A stretch of DNA of 64,000 nt from Saprospiraceae bacterium. GTDB lineage: Bacteria; Bacteroidota; Bacteroidia; Chitinophagales; Saprospiraceae. The notes under the pieces are model-generated. The model was not told the DNA's origin, searched no databases, and was given only the letters and a program-made list of their open reading frames with translations. The position numbers and the translations under genes are program-made. Shown here piece after piece: positions 26,498 through 35,945 of the stretch. The stretch lies in contig JADJLN010000017.1 in NCBI GenBank assembly GCA_016710115.1, positions 156,501 through 220,500 on the forward strand, read 5' to 3'. Position 1 is the stretch's first letter; each line of letters opens with the position of its first letter.

Positions 26498-29400
26498 ATG
26501 GCCGTTTTCACACTGAAAAACACAGGAACAGCTGCTTTTTTCACGCTACTCTTCCTGAGTTTCTCCTTCCTCCTCAGCGCTCAGGTTGGACAATCTGAAT
26601 GGCAAAATACACAATTCGGGCACACCGCGCCACCCCCCTTCTCCATTTTGAGTGATATTCCTCAACAGGAAGTAAATGAATCCCTGCATTTTCAAGGAGG
26701 CGGTCCGGCAGTCACGTATCGGGGCGGCACCGAAGAATCCGTTCTGGCCGGCGGCGACGTCTACAAAATAGCCGTATCCGGAGAGGGGATCTATCGTCTG
26801 ACCTATGATTTCCTCAAAAATACCCTGAAACTTCCCATCGATCAGATCGATCCACGCGACCTGCACCTCTATGGCAACGGAGGGGCCATGTTGCCGCGTT
26901 CCAATGCCACTCCCCGATACGACGACCTGGTGGAAAATGCCATCTATGTTTTCGGTGAAGATGACGGTGTCTTTCATCCGGGCGACTATATCCTGTTCTA
27001 TGCGCCAGGCCCGCACCAGATCAACTATACTGAGACAACAGGCCAGCTCAACCAGACCACTCACCTGTATGCTACCAGAAGTTACTATTTCCTGAAAGCA
27101 GACGCGTTTGACGGCTTGAGAATCAGCCTGCGGGACAATCTCCCTGACGGTGGGTATACCACATCGGCCTATGATGATGTCCAGCGAATAGAGGATGAAC
27201 GCTATAACCTGCTGGATGGGGCTTCAGGGACTCAGGGATCTGGTATCCGCTGGTTTGGCGACCGGCTGTCTTCTTCCCAGGCAACCATCAATTACAGCAC
27301 CCGGTTTGACCTGACCAATCTGGTTCCCGGTGAGGCGGTCCGACTCTCCGGTGGATTTGCATCCCGGAGTGATGTGTCCAATACCTTTTCCGTCAAACTG
27401 GGCAATTCAACGTTCAAGTCAAACAATATGGCCGGGACATCACTGGGCAATGTCGAAGCCCTGTATGCTACCCTGGGGAATATTCAGAACACGTATATAC
27501 CCACCGGTGACCAGTTCAGCGTACAGGTCAGCTACAGCACCCTCGGGTCGGACGCATCCGGATGGGTCGACTTTCTCGAGCTGCAACTGCGTCGCCAACT
27601 GATCCTGGGAAGCAAACCTCTCCGATTTACGGATCTGCGATCCATCGGTGAATCGAATGTGACCTATACCCTGGACCAGGCAGACGCCCAAACAATGATC
27701 TGGGATGTAACAGATCCGTTGAATCCTGTTCGACAATCCTTCCAACTGTCCGGCACACAGGGCAAGTTCTCTTTCGACCAACAGGAGTTACACACTTTTA
27801 TCGCCTTCCGGACCAATGGCACATTCCAGACGCCGGAATGGGTGGGCAAGGTGCCCAATCAGAACCTGCACGGCATTCTCGAGGCCGATCTGTTGATCGT
27901 CTATCATCCGGATTTCGCACCTGCTGTCCATGCACTGGCTCAGCACCGGCAAACGCATTCCGGGATGAACGTGGTCATGGCTTCTGTCGATGAGGTGTAT
28001 AACGAATTCTCTTCCGGGGCGAAAGACCCGTATGCGATCCGGGATCTGGCCAGGATGATCTGGAAACGGGACAGCCTGTTCGGACATCTCCTGCTGTTCG
28101 GTGATGCCTCGTTTGATTATCGGAACATCAAAACCAGAGCAATTCAGGAGATTTTGTCCCGGTCTTTGAGACGGATGAATCCCTGGATCCTGTTCGTGCC
28201 TATCCTTCCGACGATCTGTACGGAACGCTTGAAGATGACGAAGGCGGATCGGCGACAGGGAATACGATCGATATTGCCATCGGTCGGCTTCCTGTCGAAA
28301 CCCTGGAAGAAGCAGAAGGAGTCGTCTCCAAGATCATCAATTACGATGCTGACCCGACTTTTTTGATGACTGGCGCTTGCGTTTTGTCAATATGGCGGAC
28401 GATGAAGACAACAACTACCACCTGAATGATGCCGATGAACTGGCCGAGCTGGTCAGAGAATGGCGGCCAGAACTCAACCAGGATAAAATCTACATCGATG
28501 CCTTCAAACAGATATCGACGCCTGGTGGAGAACGGTATCCGGATGCCAACAAGGCCTTGAACAACAACATGTTCAAAGGAGCCCTGGTGGTTAACTACCT
28601 CGGCCATGGGGGCACTTCCGGGTGGACACAGGAACGTGTCCTGCATCTGACAGATATCCAGAACTGGACCAACCAGAACCGGCTTCCCCTGTTTATCACG
28701 GCAACCTGCACATTCGCGGGATTTGATAATCCGGGTGTAAAAAGTGCCGGTGAACTTGTTCTTCTCAATCCGAAGGGAGGCAGTATTGCACTATTCAGCA
28801 CGGTACGGCCAGTGTATGCGGGATTAAACAAAGATCTCGCAGAAAATGCCCTGCGGGAGTTGTTCAATGATGGAGAGCCATATGATAAAAGTATGGGCGA
28901 AGCCCTTCGCCGCGCCAAGAACAAACGAGGAAATGGTCAGAATGACCGCAAATTCATGATGTTGGGAGACCCGTCCCAGCATCTGGCCTATCCGAAATTG
29001 CGAGTAGTCACCACCAGTATGAATGGGAAACCAGTCATTGCCAATCCGACCAACCCGATCGATACATTGATGGCACTGCAGACAGTGACCATTGAAGGCC
29101 AGATCGAAGATCTCAATGGCCAGCTGGTGAGCGATTTCAACGGGACCATTTATCCGACACTGTTTGACAAGCCGATCACTGCCAAGACCCTGGCGAATGA
29201 TCCGGACAGCTATGTCAAGTCATACCGCCTCCAGAAGAATATCCTCTTTGAAGGTGCAGCAACAGTGGCCGATGGAAAGTTTACCGTGACGATGACCCTG
29301 CCGAAGGACATTATTTTCGAATTCGGGCAAGGGAAACTGTCGTATTACGCCTTTGACGGTGTGGATCGGGATGCCACAGGCAATTTTGAAGATTTTGTCA

Positions 29401-30107
29401 TTTTCGGCGTGGACGACATGGTTCCACCTGACAATTTGCCGCCGGTGGTCGATGTGTTTATGAACAGCTCTGACTGGGCTTTTGGCGGATTGACAAGCGA
29501 CCGTCCGATTCTCTACGCAGAATTGTACGACGACTCCGGGTTCAATATTTCTGGAAACAGTATCGGGCATGATCCCATTGGGGTATTGAATGAGGATACC
29601 AAGAATACGTATGCGCTAAATGATTTTTTCGAACCAGTCAAGGATGATTTCCGTCGGGGCATCATTCGCTATCCACTACAGAAACTGGAACCGGGCCGCT
29701 ATTCCATCCGGGTAAGAGCCTGGGATATCCACAACAATCCGGGAGAAGGGTATACCGAGTTTGTTGTTGGCAACCTCGAAGATGGTGCCTTGGCACATGT
29801 TTTGAATTATCCTAATCCGTTCGGCACCTGGACCAACTTCCAGTTTGAGCATAACCTGGCCGGTCAAACCCTACGCGTGGACATTCAGATCTTTGATATG
29901 GTGGGACGTCCCGTGAAAACGATCAGCGAAGAACTGAGTGGCCAGAGCAACCGGATCAGCTCGATGGGCTGGGATGGCAAGAACGACTGGGGAGGCGAAA
30001 TACCCAATGGTCTTTACCTTTACAAGGTCCGTATTGTAGCCCTGGATGGCCTCCGTGTCGGCCAGGATGCAGAAAGTACTGTAGAGAAATTGGTTTTGTT
30101 AAAATAA
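26498..30107 (+). CDS. porU: T9SS C-terminal signal peptidase PorU, two frameshifts
   Basis: Reconstructed about 1200 aa. PorU is a C25-family Cys protease on the cell surface that cuts off the C-terminal sorting domain of type IX cargo and attaches it to A-LPS or another anchor. Signal peptide (FFTLLFLSFSFLLSAQ), N-terminal beta domains (to about 470), then the C25 catalytic domain with His in VVNYLGHGGTSGW (about residue 702) and Cys in TATCTFAGFDNPG (about 737). The end, LNYPNPFGTWTNFQFEH to IPNGLYLYKVRI, resembles a type A sorting domain. One A is missing at 28130-28133 (restoring NIKNQSNSGDFVPVFETDES) and one C at 28353-28355 (restoring DADPDFFDDWRLRFVN). Confidence 0.93.
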
Positions 30108-30163
30108 ACAGGGAAAAAAGCAGTTATCTATCCGGTTCCCCCGGGCCGAGCGGCCAGAATCGT

Positions 30164-30171
30164 TAATTTTG
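30164..30171 (+). promoter_or_regulatory. -7 box of the porV promoter
   Basis: TAATTTTG, a full TAnnTTTG match, 20 bases before the porV ATG in the 84-base porU-porV gap. No TTG is found at the expected -33 position. Confidence 0.5.
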
Positions 30172-30191
30172 CGCTTTAATTTTCAAACAGG

Positions 30192-31369
30192 ATGAAGAAA
30201 CTAGTAGTAATCGTATTGGCCTTCGGCCTGATCAGCCCGGCAATAGCCCAGGATCGTGAGATCTGTATTGGTCAGACGATCGGTGGTGATTGTATCAACA
30301 CCATCTTTACGGCAGTTCCCTTTTTGCGGATCAATCCGGATGCCCGTTCAGGGGGTATGGGCGATGTGGGGATAGGTCTTTCTCCGGATGCCAACTCGAT
30401 GCATTTCAATGCATCCAAACTCGCCTTCTCCGATCAGGATCTCAGCATAGCTGCGAACTATACACCCTGGCTGCGGAATTTAGGACTGAACGATGTCTAT
30501 CTCGCCTATCTGACAGGGTATAAAAAGCTGGATGAATTCCAGACCATCGGTCTTGGCTTGCGCTATTTTTCTCTGGGTAGTATCCAATACACCGGACTTC
30601 AGGGAGAACCAAGAGGGACAGGTAGACCGAACGAACTCGAGTTTGCAGCAGCATATGCCCGAAAACTCTCCGACCAGTTCGCCGTCGGAATCACAGGTAA
30701 ATTTATCTATTCCAATCTGGCTTCCGGCAGGAAGTGGATGGCAATATCATCGATCCGGGGATTGCCGGTGCTGCGGATATCTCTGCTACCTATATCACGA
30801 AACTGAAATTCAACGATCGCCCTTCCGAGATCCGGATCGGTGCCGTTGTGTCAAATGTGGGTTCCAAGATTACCTACACCAATTCCCAGAAGCGCGACTT
30901 CCTTCCAGCTAACCTGGGCCTGGGCGCGGCATGGGATATGCAGTTGGATGATCACAACTCGTTGACCGTCGCTATCGACATCAACAAGTTGCTTGTTCCC
31001 ACCCCGGACACGCTTGACCTGGACAATGACGACCGGCCCGATTACCGGGATAAAAGCCCGATCGAAGGTCTGTTCAGCAGCTTCGGAGATGCACCGGGCG
31101 GATTCAATGAAGAAATGCGTGAGTTGTATTATTCAATCGGTCTGGAATATTGGTACGACAAACAGTTCGCTTTACGGGCTGGCTATTTCTTTGAAGATAT
31201 CACCAAAGGTGGTCGCCGCTATTTCACCCTCGGCCTCGGTGTGAAGTACAATATCTTCGGCATCAATATTTCCTATCTGGTACCGACAACCAGCCAACGA
31301 AATCCACTGGACAACACTTTGCGATTCAGCATGCTGTTCGACTTTGGTGTGTTTGGCGCTACTGAATAA
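30192..31369 (+). CDS. porV: T9SS outer-membrane shuttle protein PorV, frameshifted
   Basis: Reconstructed about 392 aa FadL-like barrel that carries type IX cargo from the translocon to PorU. Signal peptide (VVIVLAFGLISPAIAQ), then the family segment TAVPFLRINPDARSGGMGDV and SPDANSMHFNASKLAFSDQD. The middle has LASGQEVDGNIIDPGIAGAA once one missing C near 30728 is restored. The C-terminus (GLEYWYDKQFALRAGYFFED, KGGRRYFTLGLGVKYN, NISYLVPTTSQRNPLDNTLR) is characteristic of PorV. It follows porU by 84 bases with its own -7 box, and a strong terminator follows. Confidence 0.93.
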
Positions 31370-31386
31370 CCTTTTTTGGCCCTTTG

Positions 31387-31427
31387 AAAAAAAAGGTCTG
31401 GCAGCAATCCTGTCAGACCTTTTTTTT
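31387..31427. terminator. Bidirectional terminator between porV and rnpB
   Basis: Fourteen-bp perfect stem with A8-GGTCTG on the left and CAGACC-T8 on the right (31387-31400 with 31414-31427), 13-base loop. It serves porV on the plus strand and rnpB on the minus strand. Confidence 0.93.
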
Positions 31428-31434
31428 ATAAAAT

Positions 31435-31833
31435 GTCGCCGGCCGATAAGCCGGATTCTGTTTCCGCCCGAAGGCGGAACCCTGTCATTTATCTGCTTCC
31501 GCCATCACTGACGAAATGTAGCTGCCTACCCCTCCGGGTTTCACCGAAGTGAATCAGACCGAGCCGGTCTGTCCGAAGACCCGGATGTACATGGCATTTC
31601 AACCCACAAGGTTTATCCCATCCTGGATTGCTCCCGGGATGCGTGTGCTCTTACCACACGATTTCACCCTTACCTCCCGTCATCAGACGGGTTTGGCGGT
31701 ATGTTTCTGTGACCCGATCTGTACCCCACCGCCTTCGCGGTAAAGCCCCAGCGGTTAGCTGGTGTGGTGCTCTGCGTTGTCCGGACTTTCCTCCCCGAAC
31801 CCGAAGTTCGGAGCGACAGGGTGGCCGGCGACC
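31435..31833 (-). ncRNA. rnpB: RNase P RNA (class A)
   Basis: Catalytic RNA of RNase P, which matures tRNA 5' ends; about 399 nt. Conserved pieces on the minus strand: GAGGAAAGTCCGGACA just inside the 5' part (31778-31795), CAGAGCACCACACC, the P10-P12 region GGTAAGAGCACACGC (about 31640-31655) and the 3' end AATCCGGCTTATCGGCC. The P1 helix pairs GTCGCCGGCC at the 5' end with GGCCGGCGAC at the 3' end (31435-31444). A TATCTTTG box lies just upstream and a strong terminator just downstream, so it is an independent unit. Small ORFs over it are spurious. Confidence 0.96.
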
Positions 31834-31835
31834 TT

Positions 31836-31843
31836 CAAAGATA
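31836..31843 (-). promoter_or_regulatory. -7 box of the rnpB promoter
   Basis: Minus-strand TATCTTTG (TAnnTTTG) ends two to three bases before the expected 5' end of RNase P RNA. Because that RNA has a well-defined 5' end, this calibrates the distance between -7 box and transcription start for this genome. Confidence 0.65.
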
Positions 31844-31968
31844 CGCGCTTCCCCTTCCTTGCAGCTAACCTATTCTGCGTGCATCCCATCAGGAATCCAT
31901 GATCTATAGATCAGCCGGAGAGGATGATTGTCAATGTTCCGCTTATTTTGGAGGCAAATTGAGAGGAT

Positions 31969-33216
31969 ATGTCGCCTGTGTTTACCAATGACGCTGTTGT
32001 TCTCGGGTTGCTCACAGTTGTGCTGGCCCTGATTATGTGGACCTCGAGGAGCAATCGACCCTTTTGGCAAAGATTCTACAAATTTGTCCCTGCGCTTCTG
32101 CTGTGCTATTTTATCCCGGCCCTGCTCAACTGGCCACTGGGATGGGTGAGCGGAGAGGAATCACAGCTCTATTTTATGGCATCCCGATATTTGTTGCCTG
32201 CTTCTCTGATCCTTCTTTGTGTGAGTATCGATTTCAAGGCAATATTCAATCTGGGACCCAAGGCACTCATCATGTTTCTGACTGGCACATTGGGAGTTAT
32301 TCTCGGTGGACCTGTTGCATTGCTGGTCATCACCAATTTCTTTCCTTCCCTACTCAATGTGCCACCTGATGAATTGTGGCGCGGACTCAGTACCGTTGCG
32401 GGTAGCTGGATTGGTGGCGGTGCCAACCAGACAGCCATGAAAGAGATTTTTGAGGTGAGCGACAATCTCTTCGGCAGCATGCTGGTGGTCGATATCATTG
32501 TTGCCAACATCTGGATGGGATTCCTGCTTTATGGAGCCAGTATCAACAAGCGGATCGACAGCTGGTTGAAGGCGGATTCTTCTGCCATTGAACAACTGAA
32601 ACAACGTGTGGAGGATTACCGGACGAGTATCGCTAAAATGCCCAGTACATATAGTCTGTTCCTGATTGCTGCCGTCGCTTTCGGCGGTACAGGTCTGGCT
32701 CATCTGGGAGCTGATCTGATCATGCCGGCGTTGCAACTTTATGAGTCGGGTTTGAAGGAAATGGGCATGCACTCCCTGATATCAGATTTTTTCTGGGTTG
32801 TGGTTTTGGCTACTACGATCGGTCTGGTACTATCCTTCACAAAAGCAAGACAATTGGACGGGGTTGGAGCCAGTCAATGGGGTACTTTGTTCATTTATGT
32901 GCTCGTCGCCACAATCGGAATGAAGATGAATCTCCAGGAAGTGTTCAGCCATCTCGGCTTATTTGCGATCGGATTGATCTGGATGCTGATCCATGCTGTG
33001 ATCATGATCCTGGTTGCCAAGTGGATCAAGGCGCCATTTTTCTTTCTGGCGGTAGGCAGCCAGGCCAATATCGGCGGGGCGGCTTCCGCGCCCGTGGTGG
33101 CTTCAGCTTTCAGTCCCAGCCTGGCACCAGTCGGAGTGCTGCTCGCTGTGCTGGGTTATGCCCTTGGCACATATGGTGCATTGATCTGTGCCTGGCTTAT
33201 GCAGGCTGTCATTTGA
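31969..33216 (+). CDS. DUF819 (YjcL-like) membrane protein
   Basis: 415-residue polytopic inner-membrane protein with about 10-11 helices, of the DUF819/YjcL family (fold class of bile-acid/auxin-type carriers). Typical features: FTNDAVVLGLLTVVLALIMW at the N-terminus, the conserved STVAGSWIGGGANQTAMKEI in the middle and GSQANIGGAASAPVVASAF plus LLAVLGYALGTYGALICAWL at the end, two inverted-repeat-like crossing motifs rich in Gly and Asn. A transport role is likely, but the substrate is unknown. It starts about 125 bases beyond the rnpB promoter, in the opposite direction. Confidence 0.88.
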   Translation: MSPVFTNDAVVLGLLTVVLALIMWTSRSNRPFWQRFYKFVPALLLCYFIPALLNWPLGWVSGEESQLYFMASRYLLPASLILLCVSIDFKAIFNLGPKALIMFLTGTLGVILGGPVALLVITNFFPSLLNVPPDELWRGLSTVAGSWIGGGANQTAMKEIFEVSDNLFGSMLVVDIIVANIWMGFLLYGASINKRIDSWLKADSSAIEQLKQRVEDYRTSIAKMPSTYSLFLIAAVAFGGTGLAHLGADLIMPALQLYESGLKEMGMHSLISDFFWVVVLATTIGLVLSFTKARQLDGVGASQWGTLFIYVLVATIGMKMNLQEVFSHLGLFAIGLIWMLIHAVIMILVAKWIKAPFFFLAVGSQANIGGAASAPVVASAFSPSLAPVGVLLAVLGYALGTYGALICAWLMQAVI

Positions 33217-33404
33217 TGAACTTGGTCAAACTGGATAGCCCGATTTTCAAACCCTTGGCATATGGTATTCACCCCTAATCCTCCTACTTGTGAATTCCTT
33301 GTTGGATAAACCGCTTGAGTGTGGAAGAATTGGTAACTTCCGATCCTGTCTGTGGTTACAGAGAAGATAACACCCATCATTTACCCCAAAGAAAAACAAT
33401 CAAC

Positions 33405-34052
33405 ATGCGCGTAAAGACCGTATTCCGTATTTCTGTACTCATCGCCTTTCTGGGCGCTTTTGGATTGACCGCCTTGGAAGCCCAAACCAAACCACCCAAA
33501 ACGACATTGAAAGGCGCTGAATTGTACTCCGACCCGGATATTAAAAATACTCCTTATTGCGACCAGATCATGCCACGGATCACCAAGGACCTTCAGGCCA
33601 AGGCCAACTCGACCTGTGAGACCCAGGAGACCTGCATCCTCTGTCTGGAGCGTGAGACACGCCACCCGTTGTATGCCACTGTGTTTCTCCAACCCGACCC
33701 TGCAGTGTGTTCTTCTGCCGGTGTACAGACCGAAGCGGTTGTTGACTCCGAGCGCCGTGCATTGCAAAACACGGATCGACCTAACCCCCCTTTCCAGGCT
33801 GAGATCCTGCAGTCAACCTGCGTCAATGGAGGGAACACACTGGATGTCTACATCCTGGGAAACGGAATCAACCGCGAATATCACAAAGATGCATTTACGT
33901 ATTTGTGGACAGTGGATGGCAACAAAGCCGGACATGCCGGTCGGATCGACTGCGCTTGTGGCAATGTCGCGGAGGTGCGGATAACCAACGCGGCTACCGG
34001 AGAGTCCATCACCAAGCGGGCCAAATTGCGTCCTTGCAAAACGAATGAATAA
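33405..34052 (+). CDS. Secreted cysteine-rich protein of unknown function
   Basis: 215 residues. A signal peptide (MRVKTVFRISVLIAFLGAFG to LEAQ) is followed by a globular part with nine Cys (NTPYCDQ, STCETQETCILCLERE, AVCSS, STCVNGG, DCACGN, RPCKT), so disulfides are likely in the periplasm or outside. The C-terminal half resembles an Ig-like beta domain (AFTYLWTVDGNKAG, VRITNAATGESITKRAKLRP). No sorting domain is present. The frame is open upstream to 33315, but only the ATG at 33405 gives a signal peptide. I do not recognise a family. A strong terminator follows. Confidence 0.7.
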   Translation: MRVKTVFRISVLIAFLGAFGLTALEAQTKPPKTTLKGAELYSDPDIKNTPYCDQIMPRITKDLQAKANSTCETQETCILCLERETRHPLYATVFLQPDPAVCSSAGVQTEAVVDSERRALQNTDRPNPPFQAEILQSTCVNGGNTLDVYILGNGINREYHKDAFTYLWTVDGNKAGHAGRIDCACGNVAEVRITNAATGESITKRAKLRPCKTNE

Positions 34053-34070
34053 GAACCGAACTGGTTCACG

Positions 34071-34106
34071 AAAAAAAGAGCCTGTCTATGACGGGCTCTT
34101 TTTTTT
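34071..34106. terminator. Bidirectional terminator
   Basis: Stem of A7-GAGCC with GGCTC-T7 (34071-34082 with 34094-34106) around a short loop, followed by more T. It separates the convergent secreted-protein and lipoprotein genes. Confidence 0.9.
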
Positions 34107-34107
34107 A

Positions 34108-34470
34108 TTATTCCGGGTACCCTGACAGAGATTGGATCATCGTTTCCCAGGAAGGGCATTGCCGGTCCAGTTCTTCGCGAACTTCCTGGGAAGGCCAGGT
34201 GGTCATGTTCGTTGGTAATCCTTGCTCCAGACAAGCGGCAACAGATTGGCTGTGCTGGTTCAGATCCAACATGATCTCCATGGCATCATCCTGATTGCCT
34301 TCGTCGAGAGTACGGATCAGTTGTCTGTTTAATGAATCGATCGGGGCAAGACACGTGCAAATGCGCCCCGCTTCTTCACCAGGTTGCACAGAGGATTGAC
34401 AGGCTTCACTCAATATCATCAGACACAGGGCCAGGCATGTATAAACAAGGGGATGAATAGTCTGCTTCAT
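34108..34470 (-). CDS. Small lipoprotein of unknown function
   Basis: 120 residues from the ATG at 34470 (MKQTIHPLVYTCLALCLMIL), with a lipobox LSEACQSS (Cys near 25) and a small helical body with four more Cys (RICTCLAP, VAACLEQ, RQCPSW). A longer frame exists upstream but lacks a signal peptide. Its start overlaps the stop of the M23 peptidase gene (ATGA), so the two are translationally coupled and may act together at the envelope. No family is recognised. Confidence 0.65.
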   Translation of the reverse strand: MKQTIHPLVYTCLALCLMILSEACQSSVQPGEEAGRICTCLAPIDSLNRQLIRTLDEGNQDDAMEIMLDLNQHSQSVAACLEQGLPTNMTTWPSQEVREELDRQCPSWETMIQSLSGYPE

Positions 34471-35135
34471 GCTGCAAATTCGATCAAACACATCGGATTC
34501 GGACAACAACTTGCCCACTTTTCTTTTTCAGCCATTGTGGCAACTCCTGGGAAGTCACCCCGATAACCACCGATATCCAGGATGACCTGAATGTGAAGAT
34601 GAGGTACCCAACCGCCATTTTCATGCCTCTCGCCCAAATGGCAGAAAGGTGTACCGGCAGGGATCCGATCACCGGGATTCCAGTGGAGATCCCGCTCACT
34701 CAAATGGCCATAGAGTGTCCAGAATGATCCTGCTGGCGTGTCATGTTCCAGGATGATCGTTGCGCCATAGTCCAGAGGCATTGCATTCATTGCCAGGCTG
34801 TGAATGACGCCGTCTACTGGCGCGTAAACCGGATGTCCTGCCTCAGCCCAAAGATCAATGCCCAGATGAATGCATCGATCCGCAGCACCTTTGCCAAAAT
34901 GAGATGAGGCCTTGTATATGCCTCGATGTTCGAGGTAGCCACCAAACCCGATGCTGCAGCCCGCTGCATGAATCGTGGTCCAGATAGCGGCATGTATTGC
35001 ATCCTGGTCAGCCAGGTTCACTTTCTGGAGCGTGTCGCCGGTGGTGCTCAGGTCCAGCACCGCGGCTTGCGCCCGGGTGATCCGTGGTCCCAGGAGAGGA
35101 AATTGGGGTCGGGGCAATTCAGGAGGAGGGATCAT
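34467..35135 (-). CDS. M23 family metallopeptidase (LytM-like)
   Basis: 222 residues from the ATG at 35135 (MIPPPELPRPQFPLL). The frame is open further but runs antisense through aat, so the long version is rejected. The zinc site is complete: HLGIDLW (His and Asp), then YGHLS, and HLHIQV near the C-terminus. The N-terminal part (VLDLSTTGDTLQKVNLADQD) is typical of a Bacteroidota subgroup annotated as peptidoglycan DD-metallopeptidase. No clear signal peptide is seen, so its location is uncertain. It is head-to-head with aat and coupled to the small lipoprotein gene downstream. Confidence 0.82.
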   Translation of the reverse strand: MIPPPELPRPQFPLLGPRITRAQAAVLDLSTTGDTLQKVNLADQDAIHAAIWTTIHAAGCSIGFGGYLEHRGIYKASSHFGKGAADRCIHLGIDLWAEAGHPVYAPVDGVIHSLAMNAMPLDYGATIILEHDTPAGSFWTLYGHLSERDLHWNPGDRIPAGTPFCHLGERHENGGWVPHLHIQVILDIGGYRGDFPGVATMAEKEKWASCCPNPMCLIEFAA

Positions 35136-35189
35136 TCGGTAAAGGTACTGGTTGTGCGCATCGCGAAGTGTCGGAAAGAAAGGGCAGAA

Positions 35190-35906
35190 ATGCCGATCTT
35201 GTTCATTCGGATATGCCCATATATCGCTCTGGATGAACGACTTCTCTTTCCTGACCCTCGTCTTGCCGTGGAGGAGGGTCTGCTTGCTGTGGGCGGGGAT
35301 CTGCAGCCGGAACGCTTGCTCCTGGCTTATGAACACGGCATTTTCCCCTGGTTCAACCCGGGAGAACCGCCCATGTGGTGGAGTCCTGATCCGCGTTATG
35401 TCCTCTTTCCAGAACGATTGAAGGTAAGCCGGTCCATGCGCACGGTGTTCAATCGGGCCGCATTTTCCGTCACCCTGGACCAGGCCTTCCCGGAGGTGAT
35501 CCGGGCCTGTGCCAATCCCTCCCTCGGGCGAACCGAATCGGGAACGTGGATCACTTCCGAAATGGAGGAGGCTTACATCCATCTGCACAAACTCGGATTT
35601 GCACACAGCGTCGAAGTGTGGCTGGGTCATGATCTGGTCGGTGGTTTATATGGTATCAGTCTGGGTCTGGTTTTTTTCGGAGAAAGTATGTTCACTTATC
35701 AATCCAATGCTTCCAAATATGGTTTTATTCACCTGGTGAAGCAACTCCAGGAATGGAATTTTCAGTTGATAGACTGTCAACAGGGCACCCGCCACCTGAT
35801 CAGTCTGGGAGCAGAACCCATCCCGCGTGATCAGTTCCTTGAGATCCTGTCAGACCAGGACTTCAACCAGACCCGTCGAGGAAAATGGAACCTGGATGAA
35901 AGGTAG
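35190..35906 (+). CDS. aat: Leucyl/phenylalanyl-tRNA--protein transferase
   Basis: 238-residue N-end-rule enzyme that adds Leu or Phe from tRNA to the N-terminal Arg/Lys of substrates, marking them for ClpAP. Family motifs: EEGLLAVGGDLQPERLLLAY, HGIFPWFNPGEPPMWWSPDP, RTESGTWITSEMEEAYIHLH, GFAHSVEVWLGHDLVGGLYG, FFGESMFTYQSNASKYGFIH and LIDCQQGTRHLISLGAEPIP. The start at 35190 (MPILFIRICPYIALDERLLF) gives the usual length; the frame open to 34926 is not used. Confidence 0.96.
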   Translation: MPILFIRICPYIALDERLLFPDPRLAVEEGLLAVGGDLQPERLLLAYEHGIFPWFNPGEPPMWWSPDPRYVLFPERLKVSRSMRTVFNRAAFSVTLDQAFPEVIRACANPSLGRTESGTWITSEMEEAYIHLHKLGFAHSVEVWLGHDLVGGLYGISLGLVFFGESMFTYQSNASKYGFIHLVKQLQEWNFQLIDCQQGTRHLISLGAEPIPRDQFLEILSDQDFNQTRRGKWNLDER

Positions 35907-35945
35907 CGGATACTGGCTCCGGGTGATTTCTGCCATCAGGAGCTC

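Noticed and set aside
31549..31909. Short ORFs between porV and the DUF819 gene
   Set aside because: They lie on RNase P RNA, whose conserved GAGGAAAGTCCGGACA and P1 helix are clear.
34926..35630. N-terminal extensions of the M23 peptidase and of aat into each other
   Set aside because: Both long frames are antisense to the neighbour. Only the shorter starts (35135 and 35190) give family-sized proteins without overlap.
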